A stretch of DNA of 64,000 nt, from assembly GCA_049366715.1 (NCBI GenBank), contig JBMNCQ010000054.1, positions 1-64,000 of the forward strand. Direction: 5' to 3'. This document shows, one piece after another, positions 43,197 through 52,277 of the stretch. Under the pieces are notes generated by a model, which worked only from the letters and a program-made list of their open reading frames with translations, was not told where the DNA came from and searched no databases. The position numbers were made by a program, and so were the translations under genes. Origin of the DNA: JBMNCQ01 sp049366715 (GTDB taxonomy: Bacteria; Bacillota; Peptococcia; Peptococcales; BICA1-8). Every line of letters begins with the position of its first letter. The first letter of the stretch is position 1.

Positions 43197-44474
43197 ATGG
43201 AAAAAAGTTATGTGATTATTTGTGGTAAGCTGTTTGATGGTAAACGCGCAGAACTGTTGTCCAGCATGGAGATTTTAGTAGAGGGGAAAATCATTAAGGA
43301 AGTAGGTAGAAATCTCAGTCGTCCCCAATCTGCTGAGGTTGTTGATCTATCTCATTTAACGGTTACCCCGGGCATGATAGACGCCCATATGCATTCAGAT
43401 ATGCTGGATTGGACCCAGTTTGCATCTAATTTTAATCACTCATCAGAATGGTTTACATTGTCGCATCTGCACACCGCCCAGAGATGTCTGGAAAGAGGTT
43501 TTACAACTATCAGAACATTTAATATAAATGTAAAAGGGTTTGGGCTGATTGATGTTAAAAGAATGATCAACGCCGGTTATTTCCCGGGGGCCAGAATGGT
43601 CGTTTCAGGTCATATGCTGGGGTCAACCGGCAGCCATGGAGATATGACTCAAAATCTGTCAGGTAATCCTGATTTGGCGGATGCTGCAACTGGTGCAGGC
43701 ATAGGAAATGGGGTTGAGTTCTTTAGAGAGGCTGTCCGCAGAGAAGTAAAATATGGCAGTGATTGTATTAAAATAATGCTTTCAGGGGGATTTTTTACTC
43801 CAAACGATACCCCGGTGGATCAGCAATTATCCGATGAAGAACTATCTACCATAATAAGCACGGCTCGAGGTTTAAGAAAGCCTGTTACAGCTCATGTTTA
43901 TCATCCGCCTTTGATGCAGAAGCTGGTTGAATTTGGTATTACAGGCCTGGAGCATGCTTCTATGATGGATGAGGAGACCGCTGAAATGATAGAAAAAGCA
44001 GGGATCTATGTAGTACCTACATTCTCACCATACGATGAGATAATTAGAGCGGATGAAGAAAATTTGGCTAAAAAGCCCCCGGAATTCCAGGCAAAACTGA
44101 GAGAATACAGTGATAAATTGATCTCCGGCAGAGATGTAATCATTAATAGTAAAATTAAACTAGGTTATGGTTCAGATTTCGTTACGGTGCATCAGTGCTA
44201 CGAGAGCTGGTACGAGTATGATTCATGGCTAAAGAGCGGCGTTGATCCATTTAGAGCTTTAAAAGCAGCTACCTCTGTAAATTCGGAGATATTGGAATTG
44301 AGTAATTACATAGGGTCGATAGAACCGGGGAAATATGCAGATATAGCAGCATGGTCAAAAGATTTGCTGAACGAAAGTGATGCCCTGTCCGAATGCGTAT
44401 TTGTAATGAAAGAAGGTAAAATCTACCCGGCTTTGCATGGCAAAAATAACGTGGATATGAACATTATCTTGTAG
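43197..44474 (+). CDS. Metal-dependent amidohydrolase (imidazolonepropionase-like)
   Basis: 425 residues from ATG 43197, preceded by GGGAAGGAAGG. Amidohydrolase-superfamily features: VTPGMIDAHMHSDM (HxH metal site), KIMLSGGFF (Lys region), TAHVYHPP and LEHASMMD (His ligands), LGYGSDF (catalytic Asp), and a C-terminal beta-sandwich (IEPGKYADIAAWSKDLL). It hydrolyses an amide or cyclic C-N bond, probably acting after the creatininase-family enzyme on the imported substrate. Exact substrate unknown. Confidence 0.85.
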   Translation: MEKSYVIICGKLFDGKRAELLSSMEILVEGKIIKEVGRNLSRPQSAEVVDLSHLTVTPGMIDAHMHSDMLDWTQFASNFNHSSEWFTLSHLHTAQRCLERGFTTIRTFNINVKGFGLIDVKRMINAGYFPGARMVVSGHMLGSTGSHGDMTQNLSGNPDLADAATGAGIGNGVEFFREAVRREVKYGSDCIKIMLSGGFFTPNDTPVDQQLSDEELSTIISTARGLRKPVTAHVYHPPLMQKLVEFGITGLEHASMMDEETAEMIEKAGIYVVPTFSPYDEIIRADEENLAKKPPEFQAKLREYSDKLISGRDVIINSKIKLGYGSDFVTVHQCYESWYEYDSWLKSGVDPFRALKAATSVNSEILELSNYIGSIEPGKYADIAAWSKDLLNESDALSECVFVMKEGKIYPALHGKNNVDMNIIL

Positions 44475-44592
44475 AAAACGTTTTACCTGCGGTATCTTTT
44501 TTATAGCTCCCTGCCACAGGTGCTGGAAGATTAGCGGCGAAAGGGAAAATACGTGCTGGTTTTACAGAGTCGGAAAATTGACCTTTAGCTGG

Positions 44593-44628
44593 GGAAGTCT
44601 CTTAGTGAAAACTAAGGGACTTCCTTTT
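44593..44628 (+). terminator. Terminator after the amidohydrolase gene
   Basis: GGAAGTCTCTTAGT / ACTAAGGGACTTCC stem followed by TTTT. It separates the crotonase gene from the upstream genes, so that gene probably has its own promoter in the AT-rich stretch at 44630-44790. Confidence 0.8.
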
Positions 44629-44825
44629 GCAAAATTATAACGTTTTTTAGGAAGACCGCCGAAAAAACGATTAATATCTTTATAAATACAAGGTATAATT
44701 AATTTATGAACATATGTAAAAATAAAACAGATAATAACTAGATACCGGTAATAAACTTGAAAGGGGGATAGAAATTTCAAAAACCTAGGGCATTGGCCAA
44801 GAAAAAAAAGGAGGAGAAAGGAAAA

Positions 44826-45602
44826 ATGAATTTTGAAAGTATTATAGTGGAAAAAAAGGACCACATTGGGGAAATAATATTTAATCGTCCGGAAAGTCTA
44901 AATACATTTAATACTCAGTTAGCCGCAGATCTTAATAATGCCCTGGAAGGGCTGGAGCAGGACTTGATGATACGTGTGATTATTGTAAAAGGGAAAGGAA
45001 AGGGTTTTTGTGCAGGCATTGATGTAAATGAATTGGCAGGAAAAACCCCGCTAGATTATTATAATTGGGTACAAATTATGGAAAAGCCTTTTCTAACCAT
45101 AGCAAATATGAAAAAACCTGTAATCGTGTCTGTACAAGATTTTGCCATAGCAAACGGTATTGGGCTGGTAGCCGCTGCCGATTTGGCCATAGCTGCTGAA
45201 GGAGCCCGTTTTGGTGCAACTGCTGTAAATGTTGGTCTTTTCTGCATGGGACCGGCTGTACCTCTTGCCCGCAATATAGGCAAGAAAAAAGCCCTTGAAT
45301 TAGTGTTGACCGGCGACATAATAGATGCCGGAGAGGCCGAAAGAATCGGATTGCTTAACAAGGTCGTACCAAAAGAACAGTTAGAAGAGGAGACCATGAA
45401 ACTTGCCAATAAACTTGCTGCGAAAAGTCCTTTGGCGGTACAATTAGGTAAAAGGTCATTTTACAAAATGGCTGACCTAGAATATGAAAAGGCTTTTGAA
45501 ATGGTAAATAACCATTTTGCAATGCTGTGCACAACCGAGGATGCACATGAAGGTGTAAATGCATTTCTTAACAAGAGGACACCCTGCTGGAAGCAAAAAT
45601 AA
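44826..45602 (+). CDS. Enoyl-CoA hydratase/isomerase family protein (ECHDC3-like)
   Basis: 258 residues from ATG 44826 (GGAGGAG upstream). Crotonase fold with oxyanion-hole segments GFCAGIDVNEL and ANGIGLVAAADLAIA. The two catalytic glutamates of true hydratases are not in their places (VAAAD where xELAxxCD is usual; FGATAVNVGLF where PE is usual). The NVGLFCMGPAVPLAR stretch resembles ECHDC3-type proteins. Not a standard hydratase; reaction unknown. No other CoA enzymes lie nearby. Confidence 0.8.
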   Translation: MNFESIIVEKKDHIGEIIFNRPESLNTFNTQLAADLNNALEGLEQDLMIRVIIVKGKGKGFCAGIDVNELAGKTPLDYYNWVQIMEKPFLTIANMKKPVIVSVQDFAIANGIGLVAAADLAIAAEGARFGATAVNVGLFCMGPAVPLARNIGKKKALELVLTGDIIDAGEAERIGLLNKVVPKEQLEEETMKLANKLAAKSPLAVQLGKRSFYKMADLEYEKAFEMVNNHFAMLCTTEDAHEGVNAFLNKRTPCWKQK

Positions 45603-45936
45603 TCTTTTCGGGTCTCTTGTGCGGGATGCCCCCGGGCTTTACGGCAAAGCCGGCAAATATTTTAAATTGAAAGACTGGGTGGAACTCTACCTATGTATTC
45701 TATTCAAGGCTGTTTATTCCGGAGGTTGCCGTCAAATTCCACTTGCAGGCTGTATTTTCCTAAGCCGGGTATCAACTGCCGGAGCAAATTGACGGAAAAT
45801 TTTGACTAAAAATTACAAAAAAACTATCCAACTTATTGGAACAACTTCTTAATAAAAATGGGCGGCAGAAACTCCCGGTGTCTTTAAAGACTTTTGCCGG
45901 CAGCAAAGATAAACATTAGGATCAGAGGAGATGCAA
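45603..45936. other. Intergenic, no gene recognised
   Basis: About 330 bp with GC-rich start and AT-rich end. No convincing frame or hairpin with T-run. Short inverted GCCGG/CCGGC motifs occur near 45645 and 45897. Confidence 0.35.
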
Positions 45937-45996
45937 ATGAAATTAGTATCGTGGAATGTTAACGGAGAGCTTCATAGAATACTTTTAAAGGGTTAA
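45937..45996 (+). pseudogene. Damaged 5' fragment of an exodeoxyribonuclease III gene
   Basis: AGAGGAGATGCAA then MKLVSWNVNG repeats the ribosome site and first ten codons of xth (38558). A deletion of about 26 bp follows, after which the bases GCTTCATAGAATACTTT again match xth codons 18-24 but out of frame, ending at TAA. The rest of the gene is absent. Confidence 0.7.
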
Positions 45997-46101
45997 ATAC
46001 CCACTCTATACAGGAGATTAAGCCGTAGGAAGACCAGATGAAACGGGATTTGTTTATCTGCTGATGGAATATTATGTTTAAACAGGATAGGCCGTAGGAA
46101 A

Positions 46102-46536
46102 TTAATGCTGCATTTTTTCCAGTTTATCTTTAAACCAAAGCATATGGAATTCTTCGTCGGTCATATTGTGCCACAGCCTTTTGCAGATATCGGGATATTG
46201 CCATGCTTCTAGAATAAAGGCTTTATGCATTTCCATTGCCTTTTGTTCCACCTTCACACCTGTTAGGTAGCGGTTACTCTCATTAATAAGGTCCAGTCCC
46301 TCTCCCCAGACCATACCTGCAAGTTCACCAAGACCTCCTGTTATAACAGGGGGTTTTTCACCAAATTTGATTAATAATCCCCTGTGATAGTCAACATGAT
46401 GCTGCTCCAATTCCACCATTCTTTCGTAGGCATGGCGTACGGTATTGTCTTCCAGTGACTCCAGCTGAGATTGATATAAGGCCAATTGTAGTGTTTCCAG
46501 AACATAAAATTCCTTAATCCGTAAAATCAAATCCAT
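46102..46536 (-). CDS. Ferritin-like/rubrerythrin-like protein
   Basis: 144 residues, helical. YERMVELEQHHVDYH and MTDEEFHMLWF give the paired ExxH motifs of ferritin-like di-iron proteins, with further Glu residues in the first helix (EFYVLETLQLALY). Likely a small di-iron oxidase/peroxidase or a protein that has kept only the fold. ATG one base after the stop of the upstream membrane gene, so co-translated. Confidence 0.65.
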   Translation of the reverse strand: MDLILRIKEFYVLETLQLALYQSQLESLEDNTVRHAYERMVELEQHHVDYHRGLLIKFGEKPPVITGGLGELAGMVWGEGLDLINESNRYLTGVKVEQKAMEMHKAFILEAWQYPDICKRLWHNMTDEEFHMLWFKDKLEKMQH

Positions 46537-46537
46537 T

Positions 46538-47125
46538 TTACCTATCTCCTTTGCCTTTATTAAAAATTTTCAAGTATTGACTCAGAAGAACTGTTGGTAT
46601 ACAGCCCCGGATAAATCGGTTTAACAGAGTCTTATTGTGCGCTTGCTCGGAAGGAGAGGGAGGTATATTTGCTTCCTTTGTTTCCGGATCAATTATTAAA
46701 TAGCCCTTGATTATAAGTGCGGCAATGGCTCCCCAGACCAGATGACTGAGCATATCCACTACAGCCTCGTTATATGTCCGGTAGATATAAGGACGGGGCT
46801 CCACCAGATTGGGAATGACTACGACGTGAACAATCCACATAGCCGCTCCGAACCCTGCGCCTTTAATAACGGCGTAATCAAGTCCCGATACCATAAAAAT
46901 AAGTACGACGACTAATCCCAGCACTGCTCCGGCCAGTAGATGAGTGAGTTCGCCCATAAGGAGCATTGGGAAGGTAACAGGCTGGTGGGGAAATATTAAT
47001 TGTGACAGGTAGTGGCCTGTGGTTGATTTTGCGAGGCCGCTCCATACTGCTGTCCAGTGAACGACTTCATCGCCCAATGTTCCTGCAAAACCGGCAATTG
47101 CCCCAAGCACTATCCAATCTTTCAT
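46538..47125 (-). CDS. Hypothetical membrane protein paired with the ferritin-like gene
   Basis: 195 residues, about four to five hydrophobic helices (near 5-22, 45-85, 88-108, 128-150) and a basic C-terminal tail. Similar unnamed proteins occur next to ferritin-like genes in Peptococcaceae, as far as I recall, but I cannot name the family. Tightly coupled to the downstream gene. ATG follows GGGGGGAAT. Confidence 0.6.
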   Translation of the reverse strand: MKDWIVLGAIAGFAGTLGDEVVHWTAVWSGLAKSTTGHYLSQLIFPHQPVTFPMLLMGELTHLLAGAVLGLVVVLIFMVSGLDYAVIKGAGFGAAMWIVHVVVIPNLVEPRPYIYRTYNEAVVDMLSHLVWGAIAALIIKGYLIIDPETKEANIPPSPSEQAHNKTLLNRFIRGCIPTVLLSQYLKIFNKGKGDR

Positions 47126-47595
47126 GAGAATTCCCCCCAGGGGTCGAGAATATTATTTTGCGCTTAAATTTCTTATAAAAATTATAAAATACAATTTTAC
47201 CCGGCAGGACCCGAGTTGGCTGAATTTGGAAGGGGAATAAGGCCGCATGCACCAGTTTTCTTAGGATTTTTTTGCAGATCCCTTTCCAAAAAAATATTAT
47301 AAAAGTAAAATACAGTTAATTTAGTATGGGGATATCTATCTTTATCTATGCAAAAAACGATGATTATTTAAAAAAGATCTCGATAAGATAAATATTTTTT
47401 CCTGCTAAGAATAAAAATATCTGTTACAGAAAAATATAAGCTTAACAGAAAGGGCAGTATTAGATGGTGATAATGATATGCTGAAGATGTTTGCCGGGAG
47501 ACCTCCGGATTTTTATGGATTTTTGAAAATTCCTCCTTAAATCAACGGGATTATTCAAATAGATGTTTCATAATAAAATTGAGGACGGGAAGATT
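47126..47595. other. Intergenic region between divergent membrane-protein genes
   Basis: About 470 bp, strongly AT-rich in the middle. No gene or clear repeat seen; must contain promoters for both sides. Confidence 0.4.
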
Positions 47596-48072
47596 ATGAT
47601 TGATCAATTGGGAAATAGTATATTTTTCTTTCTTAAAGCCTTTTTTTTCGGTTTAGCTACAGTCATAGTTATTCCGCGCGATGTCTATAAACGCTATTTT
47701 ATTTACGGATTTATCTTTGGTGCGATCGGTGATGTAATAGTAGTCACAATTTTAGGTCCTGTTTTGCACTTGATTAAGTATAAAAATATGGGAGTTTTTA
47801 ATATATTCGGCATAGTATCTTTTTGGACGCCGATAGCGTGGATGTTTGCCTTTATGCTCTTTTTTTATTTTCTGCCGGTAAGGAGGATTTTTCTCTATCC
47901 TTATATTGTTGGTTTTGCTTTTTATGGTTATATGGTAGGGATTGTTTTAGAGCATCTAAATTTGTATGAATATATAGGGAGTTATGTTCATTTTGCTCCG
48001 TTATTGTTTATGGTCTGGTTTTATATTGGGGCGCTGGTATATTTGAGAAACGGCAATATTATATTGAGATAA
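47596..48072 (+). CDS. Small membrane protein, CBO0543-like
   Basis: 158 residues from ATG 47596 (GGGAAG upstream; the frame is open further up but without a site). Five predicted transmembrane helices with aromatic-rich loops (RDVYKRYFIYGFIFGAIGD, YLEHLNLYEYIG-type). The layout recalls the CBO0543 group of Clostridial/Bacillus membrane proteins of unknown function. Stands alone. Confidence 0.55.
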   Translation: MIDQLGNSIFFFLKAFFFGLATVIVIPRDVYKRYFIYGFIFGAIGDVIVVTILGPVLHLIKYKNMGVFNIFGIVSFWTPIAWMFAFMLFFYFLPVRRIFLYPYIVGFAFYGYMVGIVLEHLNLYEYIGSYVHFAPLLFMVWFYIGALVYLRNGNIILR

Positions 48073-48498
48073 TATCTGGAAAATCTAATGTTCAAGACAG
48101 CCCATTCTAGTGTAGAGTATTGGAGAAGAATAGCACTGCTTCCGTCTTACTGCTGATCAGATAAATTCATTCTCCGGTTCTGGCCGGTGTGACAGCGAAA
48201 TGAGTAACCATAACACTTATCCTCCTTAGTTAGATAAAAAGTGTATCATGTGTCTTAACCAAACAAATAACATGAGTGGTTGGACTGTATATCTATAAAT
48301 ATTTTAACCCCGTTCCCCGGTTTGCCGGAGGGAACGGGGTTTTAGCCGTTAAAGGGGTGCTGGAAACGGTACAGCGTATCATAAACGGTCATAAAATAGC
48401 CTGGGTTTTATTATTGTAAAAAGAATTATTTCTAGGAACAATTTGGATATCGGAACGTCTTTAATAATATTATATTTTATTTTAAAGGAAGGATGAAA
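48073..48498 (+). other. Intergenic with strong terminator-like hairpin
   Basis: No gene. Contains AACCCCGTTCCC / GGAACGGGGTTTT at 48306-48344, a good terminator for plus-strand transcription although 230 bp from the upstream stop. The remainder is unremarkable. Confidence 0.5.
48306..48344 (+). terminator. Rho-independent terminator
   Basis: GC-rich 12-bp stem (AACCCCGTTCCC / GGAACGGGGTT) with an inner CCGG/CCGG pair, followed by TTTT. Confidence 0.75.
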
Positions 48499-49227
48499 AT
48501 GAGAAAAGGATTTTTAAAATTGCTGCTGGCAGTGTTGCTTATTCTGGCCGGCATAAGTGCAACGGGAGCTATCGAGCAGACCGGATCCGGTACCGGCGGA
48601 CAGGCTGAGGGAATTTCTCCGGAGCAGATTGCAGAACTGATTCGCGTCCAGGGAAAATATCAGCAAGATTCTTACTATATTCCAGGGCTTTCTTATGATC
48701 TTGCTAACCTGGATGATGATGCTGAACGGGAAATCGTGGCGAAGATTGACGGGGCTGTTCATTTGGGCCAATTTTTTATCTTTGATCAGGATGCCCGGGG
48801 AGACTATAAATTAATCACCGAACAGGACTGGAAAGTGGAACAGTGGGATTTGGATGCTCCTCTGGAACTGGCGGATAAAAAAATATTCAAGCTGATAAGC
48901 CGGACAGGCGGCACCGGTCTGGATATTTTTACCGAGCATCTCTGGTATTTGGCCCAGGGAAAATTTACAGAGATCTGGCAGGGCACTTTAACAGAGCGGT
49001 CAATGATGGCCGGACCGGAAACTTTCCGGATGAAAGTCGGCGGGTATCAGGTAGACGTGGAAGGCCGGCGGCTTTACCAGTGGGAAACTACTTATCGTCT
49101 TGCCGAGGACGGAGTATCTCCTCAAGGGGATTTAAAGACATCCACCAAAGTTTATTTGTTCAATGGAAGCGGCTTTGTCCGGGAGGATTATCCAACGACT
49201 GACCTTGGCCGGACCGGAGGCAGCTAA
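48499..49227 (+). CDS. Secreted protein of unknown function
   Basis: 242 residues from ATG 48499, with AAGGAAGG upstream. Signal peptide (MRKGFLKLLLAVLLILAG, cleavage near residue 25-28). The mature part is acidic and beta-rich, with DLANLDDDAEREIVAK resembling VCBS/FG-GAP-like calcium loops found in other envelope proteins. It is followed 28 bp later by another envelope gene. No family named. Confidence 0.65.
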   Translation: MRKGFLKLLLAVLLILAGISATGAIEQTGSGTGGQAEGISPEQIAELIRVQGKYQQDSYYIPGLSYDLANLDDDAEREIVAKIDGAVHLGQFFIFDQDARGDYKLITEQDWKVEQWDLDAPLELADKKIFKLISRTGGTGLDIFTEHLWYLAQGKFTEIWQGTLTERSMMAGPETFRMKVGGYQVDVEGRRLYQWETTYRLAEDGVSPQGDLKTSTKVYLFNGSGFVREDYPTTDLGRTGGS

Positions 49228-49254
49228 GATAAATATTATCACGAGGGGATTATT

Positions 49255-50946
49255 ATGGTTATGAGTAGTTCTAGAAAAATCGTGCTGATTATAGCTTTAG
49301 GCTTATTCCTGGTCTTCGGTTATTATTATCTTGAGTACAGAACGCTGAAAGTAGCCGGGCAGGATGCCGAAGAATTTGCAAACCGGATTATGTCGGCGGT
49401 TAAGACGGAGAATATCATAGATTTGCGTGATATGACGCCTTTTGAATGGGATAAGCTTTATTATTTCCCTGCCTATACGCCGCCGGAGCAGATGTATGAG
49501 CTGACAGGGGCACGCTGGACCAATTGTGATACTTTTTTAGGATACCTCTTTTTTAATGATTTGGAGAAAGAGATGCTCCAGGACGGATTTTATACACTGG
49601 TATTTGTGGCTGACGATAAGGTTGTCGGCCATTACCCCGGTAAGAGGGATAAGTTCGATTTTGAGATGGAAAATGAGGGAGACTTAAAAGCAGATGCGGC
49701 TCTATTTAAGATTAGCCGTCAGGAAGGAAGGGGTCAGGGGAAGTATCCCCTTTTAATCAAGCAAACGGCGGAAGGGGAAACCCTTGCTGTCAAAGATAAA
49801 GTAGAACAACTTTTGCAGGAGATTATTGCTAACGGTCCTGCGGCTTCCTCTAACCCTTATGATTATCTTAAAGACAATGCAGCTTTTGCCGAGCTTGTTG
49901 CACTGGGAGATCCCGCCCGGGCCTATATGTTTGCCAGCTTTGCTCAAAGTCATGAAGACGGCTTAAGGGAATATATTATGGCTGCGGCCTGTGCGAAAAT
50001 CATGGGCAATTTTGATGAAGAAAAGGGCCTAGGAATTAACAGCGGCCGGGAATGGTTTTACAAGTACGCTGCCTTTAAACAAGATGACGATTTTCCCATA
50101 GTTGATGCCGATTATGAATTGTTTAAGGATACCGCCGGCAGGGCACCATTTGTTTTACCGGCCCATACCGATCTGCAGGACCTGGAAGATGTGATCTCCA
50201 ACTGCATCCTTGCCAGAAACAGAAAGGCTTACCGGATGGGGGAGAAGGCCATAGAAGCGCATAAGGTTTACCGGGCTGAGGAAAAAGGCGGGACAATAAA
50301 TGTTTATCTGCTGGTGAGTTTCCGGTGGTTCGGTTTTGCAAACAATACCTTTACCGCTATTTCCGGGGGCGGGGGTGAACCTGTTCGAATACAGCTGCAA
50401 AAATCCGCCGGCGGGGAGTATGAGGTGCTTGAATATAAAGAGGCTTTGGACGGAGGCATGAGGACCCAATCCATCAAAGAAATTTTCCCCGGGGATTTGG
50501 CGGAAATTGTTATTACAGGAGATGAGGAGACCTCTCAAGATTTGTGGGAGCAGCAAGTAGTAAAGGCTAAAAATTATCTTGCGGAGATTGACAGAGCAGA
50601 TGCTCCCGTAATAGACCGGATGGTTAAAGACAGGACAGATAAACAAGCCGCCAGGGCAATTGACCTCGTGGTGATGCTGAGGAGGATATTTCCTGATTGG
50701 GACGGCACCAGGGAGATTCTGGTCAATGCCGGGGGGCGGCACCCCGGGATGAAATTAAGGTGTATACTGGAAACAAAATGTATTTCTACAGGTGAAGGGC
50801 AGTATCAAATTACCCTGACAAAAACCTGGGAGGCTAAAATCAACGGTATTCAACCGGTTAGCTGCTGGCAATACCGGGTCACGGGCGAGCGTGTTGAATT
50901 GATTTCCGAACAGGACCGGGATGGCTTGATACAAATAATTAAGTGA
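49255..50946 (+). CDS. Membrane-anchored protein of unknown function
   Basis: 563 residues. One N-terminal transmembrane helix (about 8-25) and a large outside domain, charged and without cysteine clusters. The region 60-110 (PFEWDKLYYFPAYTPPEQMYEL, FVADDKVVGHYPGKRDKFDF) resembles a fold seen in small Clostridial lipoprotein-like proteins. No catalytic motif recognised. GAGGGG precedes ATG; probably co-transcribed with the preceding secreted protein. Confidence 0.65.
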   Translation: MVMSSSRKIVLIIALGLFLVFGYYYLEYRTLKVAGQDAEEFANRIMSAVKTENIIDLRDMTPFEWDKLYYFPAYTPPEQMYELTGARWTNCDTFLGYLFFNDLEKEMLQDGFYTLVFVADDKVVGHYPGKRDKFDFEMENEGDLKADAALFKISRQEGRGQGKYPLLIKQTAEGETLAVKDKVEQLLQEIIANGPAASSNPYDYLKDNAAFAELVALGDPARAYMFASFAQSHEDGLREYIMAAACAKIMGNFDEEKGLGINSGREWFYKYAAFKQDDDFPIVDADYELFKDTAGRAPFVLPAHTDLQDLEDVISNCILARNRKAYRMGEKAIEAHKVYRAEEKGGTINVYLLVSFRWFGFANNTFTAISGGGGEPVRIQLQKSAGGEYEVLEYKEALDGGMRTQSIKEIFPGDLAEIVITGDEETSQDLWEQQVVKAKNYLAEIDRADAPVIDRMVKDRTDKQAARAIDLVVMLRRIFPDWDGTREILVNAGGRHPGMKLRCILETKCISTGEGQYQITLTKTWEAKINGIQPVSCWQYRVTGERVELISEQDRDGLIQIIK

Positions 50947-51045
50947 TGATAGGGCAGAGTTGCATGATATATGTCAAATACGACCTGCTGATTGAGCAGA
51001 TCCATAAATTTTTCAGGAGAAGAGAAAAAATGGGTAGGGATGTAC

Positions 51046-51738
51046 ATGGGTGAAAATTGGAGATATTTAGTAATGGCACTGATTATTTTGTTTGTCTTAA
51101 TTGTTATTATTAAAGACCTGCGCCGGGCTAAGAAGCGCCGGGGTAAAGTAATTGTCAGGAGTATTAGAACCGTCAACTCTAATTTAGTTTCCGGATTTTT
51201 TTGGCTGGTGTCTTTATTAATCTGGGTCATACTTCTCAGCCAGGAAACTCTAAAATTATATGATCTATTTAATAAGGAATATATAACCGGTGTTTATCAG
51301 TTGTTTGATTTTGGTAAATTAAAAAGTTTGCAGCAATATTTTTTCGAGCAGCAAATGATACGGGAACTCAGTGAGATAGCCTTTTACCGGTCCGCTCTTT
51401 TCCAAATGCTGATCGGGATAATGATGTCGTGCTGTTTAACTGTCTTGAATTTTTACAGGGGATGGCGGAGGAATGAAATATCCGACGGGGGAATTGTAGT
51501 TTCCGGTAATAATATCAGTTGGGAGAAAATCACAGGTTTTTCCTGGGGAAAATATCAGGAAGGAAGCCGGCTGAATAAAGATACAAAATATTATGATTTA
51601 TCATTGAGGGTCAAACATGGTAAAGTTGCAAAAAAAATCTTCCGTGAAGATACTTATGAAGTAAAATTACGGATAGCCGCCGAAGAATATGAAGCTATCG
51701 ATAAATATTTAAAGAGTGTAACCGAGCAGCTGCGTTGA
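51046..51738 (+). CDS. DUF5673-like membrane protein
   Basis: About 230 residues from ATG 51046 (TAGGG upstream). Three hydrophobic segments (near 5-24, 45-65 and 120-140) and a C-terminal cytoplasmic domain (GGIVVSGNNISWEKITGFSWGKY) with the YcxB/DUF5673-like pattern, a PH-like fold. Function unknown; third gene of an envelope-protein group. Confidence 0.6.
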   Translation: MGENWRYLVMALIILFVLIVIIKDLRRAKKRRGKVIVRSIRTVNSNLVSGFFWLVSLLIWVILLSQETLKLYDLFNKEYITGVYQLFDFGKLKSLQQYFFEQQMIRELSEIAFYRSALFQMLIGIMMSCCLTVLNFYRGWRRNEISDGGIVVSGNNISWEKITGFSWGKYQEGSRLNKDTKYYDLSLRVKHGKVAKKIFREDTYEVKLRIAAEEYEAIDKYLKSVTEQLR

Positions 51739-51800
51739 AAGTATAAAGAAGCTGAGATAAAGGGTATTTAAACACTTATAAGGCGGAATCTGGTTAGAAA

Positions 51801-51829
51801 TTGACATATTTCGAATATTTATATATAAT
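51801..51829 (+). promoter_or_regulatory. Promoter of leuS
   Basis: TTGACA (51801-51806), 17 bp, TATAAT (51824-51829), just upstream of the T-box. Confidence 0.85.
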
Positions 51830-51844
51830 TTCTTATGAGTTTTA

Positions 51845-52087
51845 GATAGAAACGATGAAGACGGGAAGTAGTAAATCGTACGCCTTTGCAGAGAGTTGTC
51901 AAATGGTGAGAGACAATAAGTGCCGGCGGTTGAACTCGTCCTTGAGTTGTGCGGGTGAAAATATCAGTAATCTGTACCGGTTTGCTGCCGTTATCAGCAA
52001 TTGAGAGGAAGAGGAGATATTATTCCTATCAACTTGGGTGGTACCGCGAGACAATCTCTCGTCCCAATGGGATGAGAGATTTTTTGT
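51845..52087 (+). ncRNA. T-box leader (leucine)
   Basis: AACGATGAAG opens stem I, GGGTGGTACCGCG (52036-52048) is the T-box proper that pairs with uncharged tRNA CCA, and AATCTCTCGTCCC / GGGATGAGAGATTTTTT is the terminator. The specifier loop GGTTGAACTCGTCC presents CTC (51935-51937), a leucine codon, matching the leuS gene downstream. Confidence 0.95.
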
Positions 52088-52277
52088 ACTGGAGAAATTA
52101 AGTAAGCTTATATTCCTATAAAGTACATAGGCCGCAGTACAAAGAGGCGTTCTAGGTGAGCATAGAAAAATGGGTGCATTTCTGATCAGAAGTCTATAGC
52201 CATAGTTAAATGTCAATAGTATTATTATAACTAGGCTGTTTTTTAACAATGTTAGAACATTGAAGGGGGCATGAATA

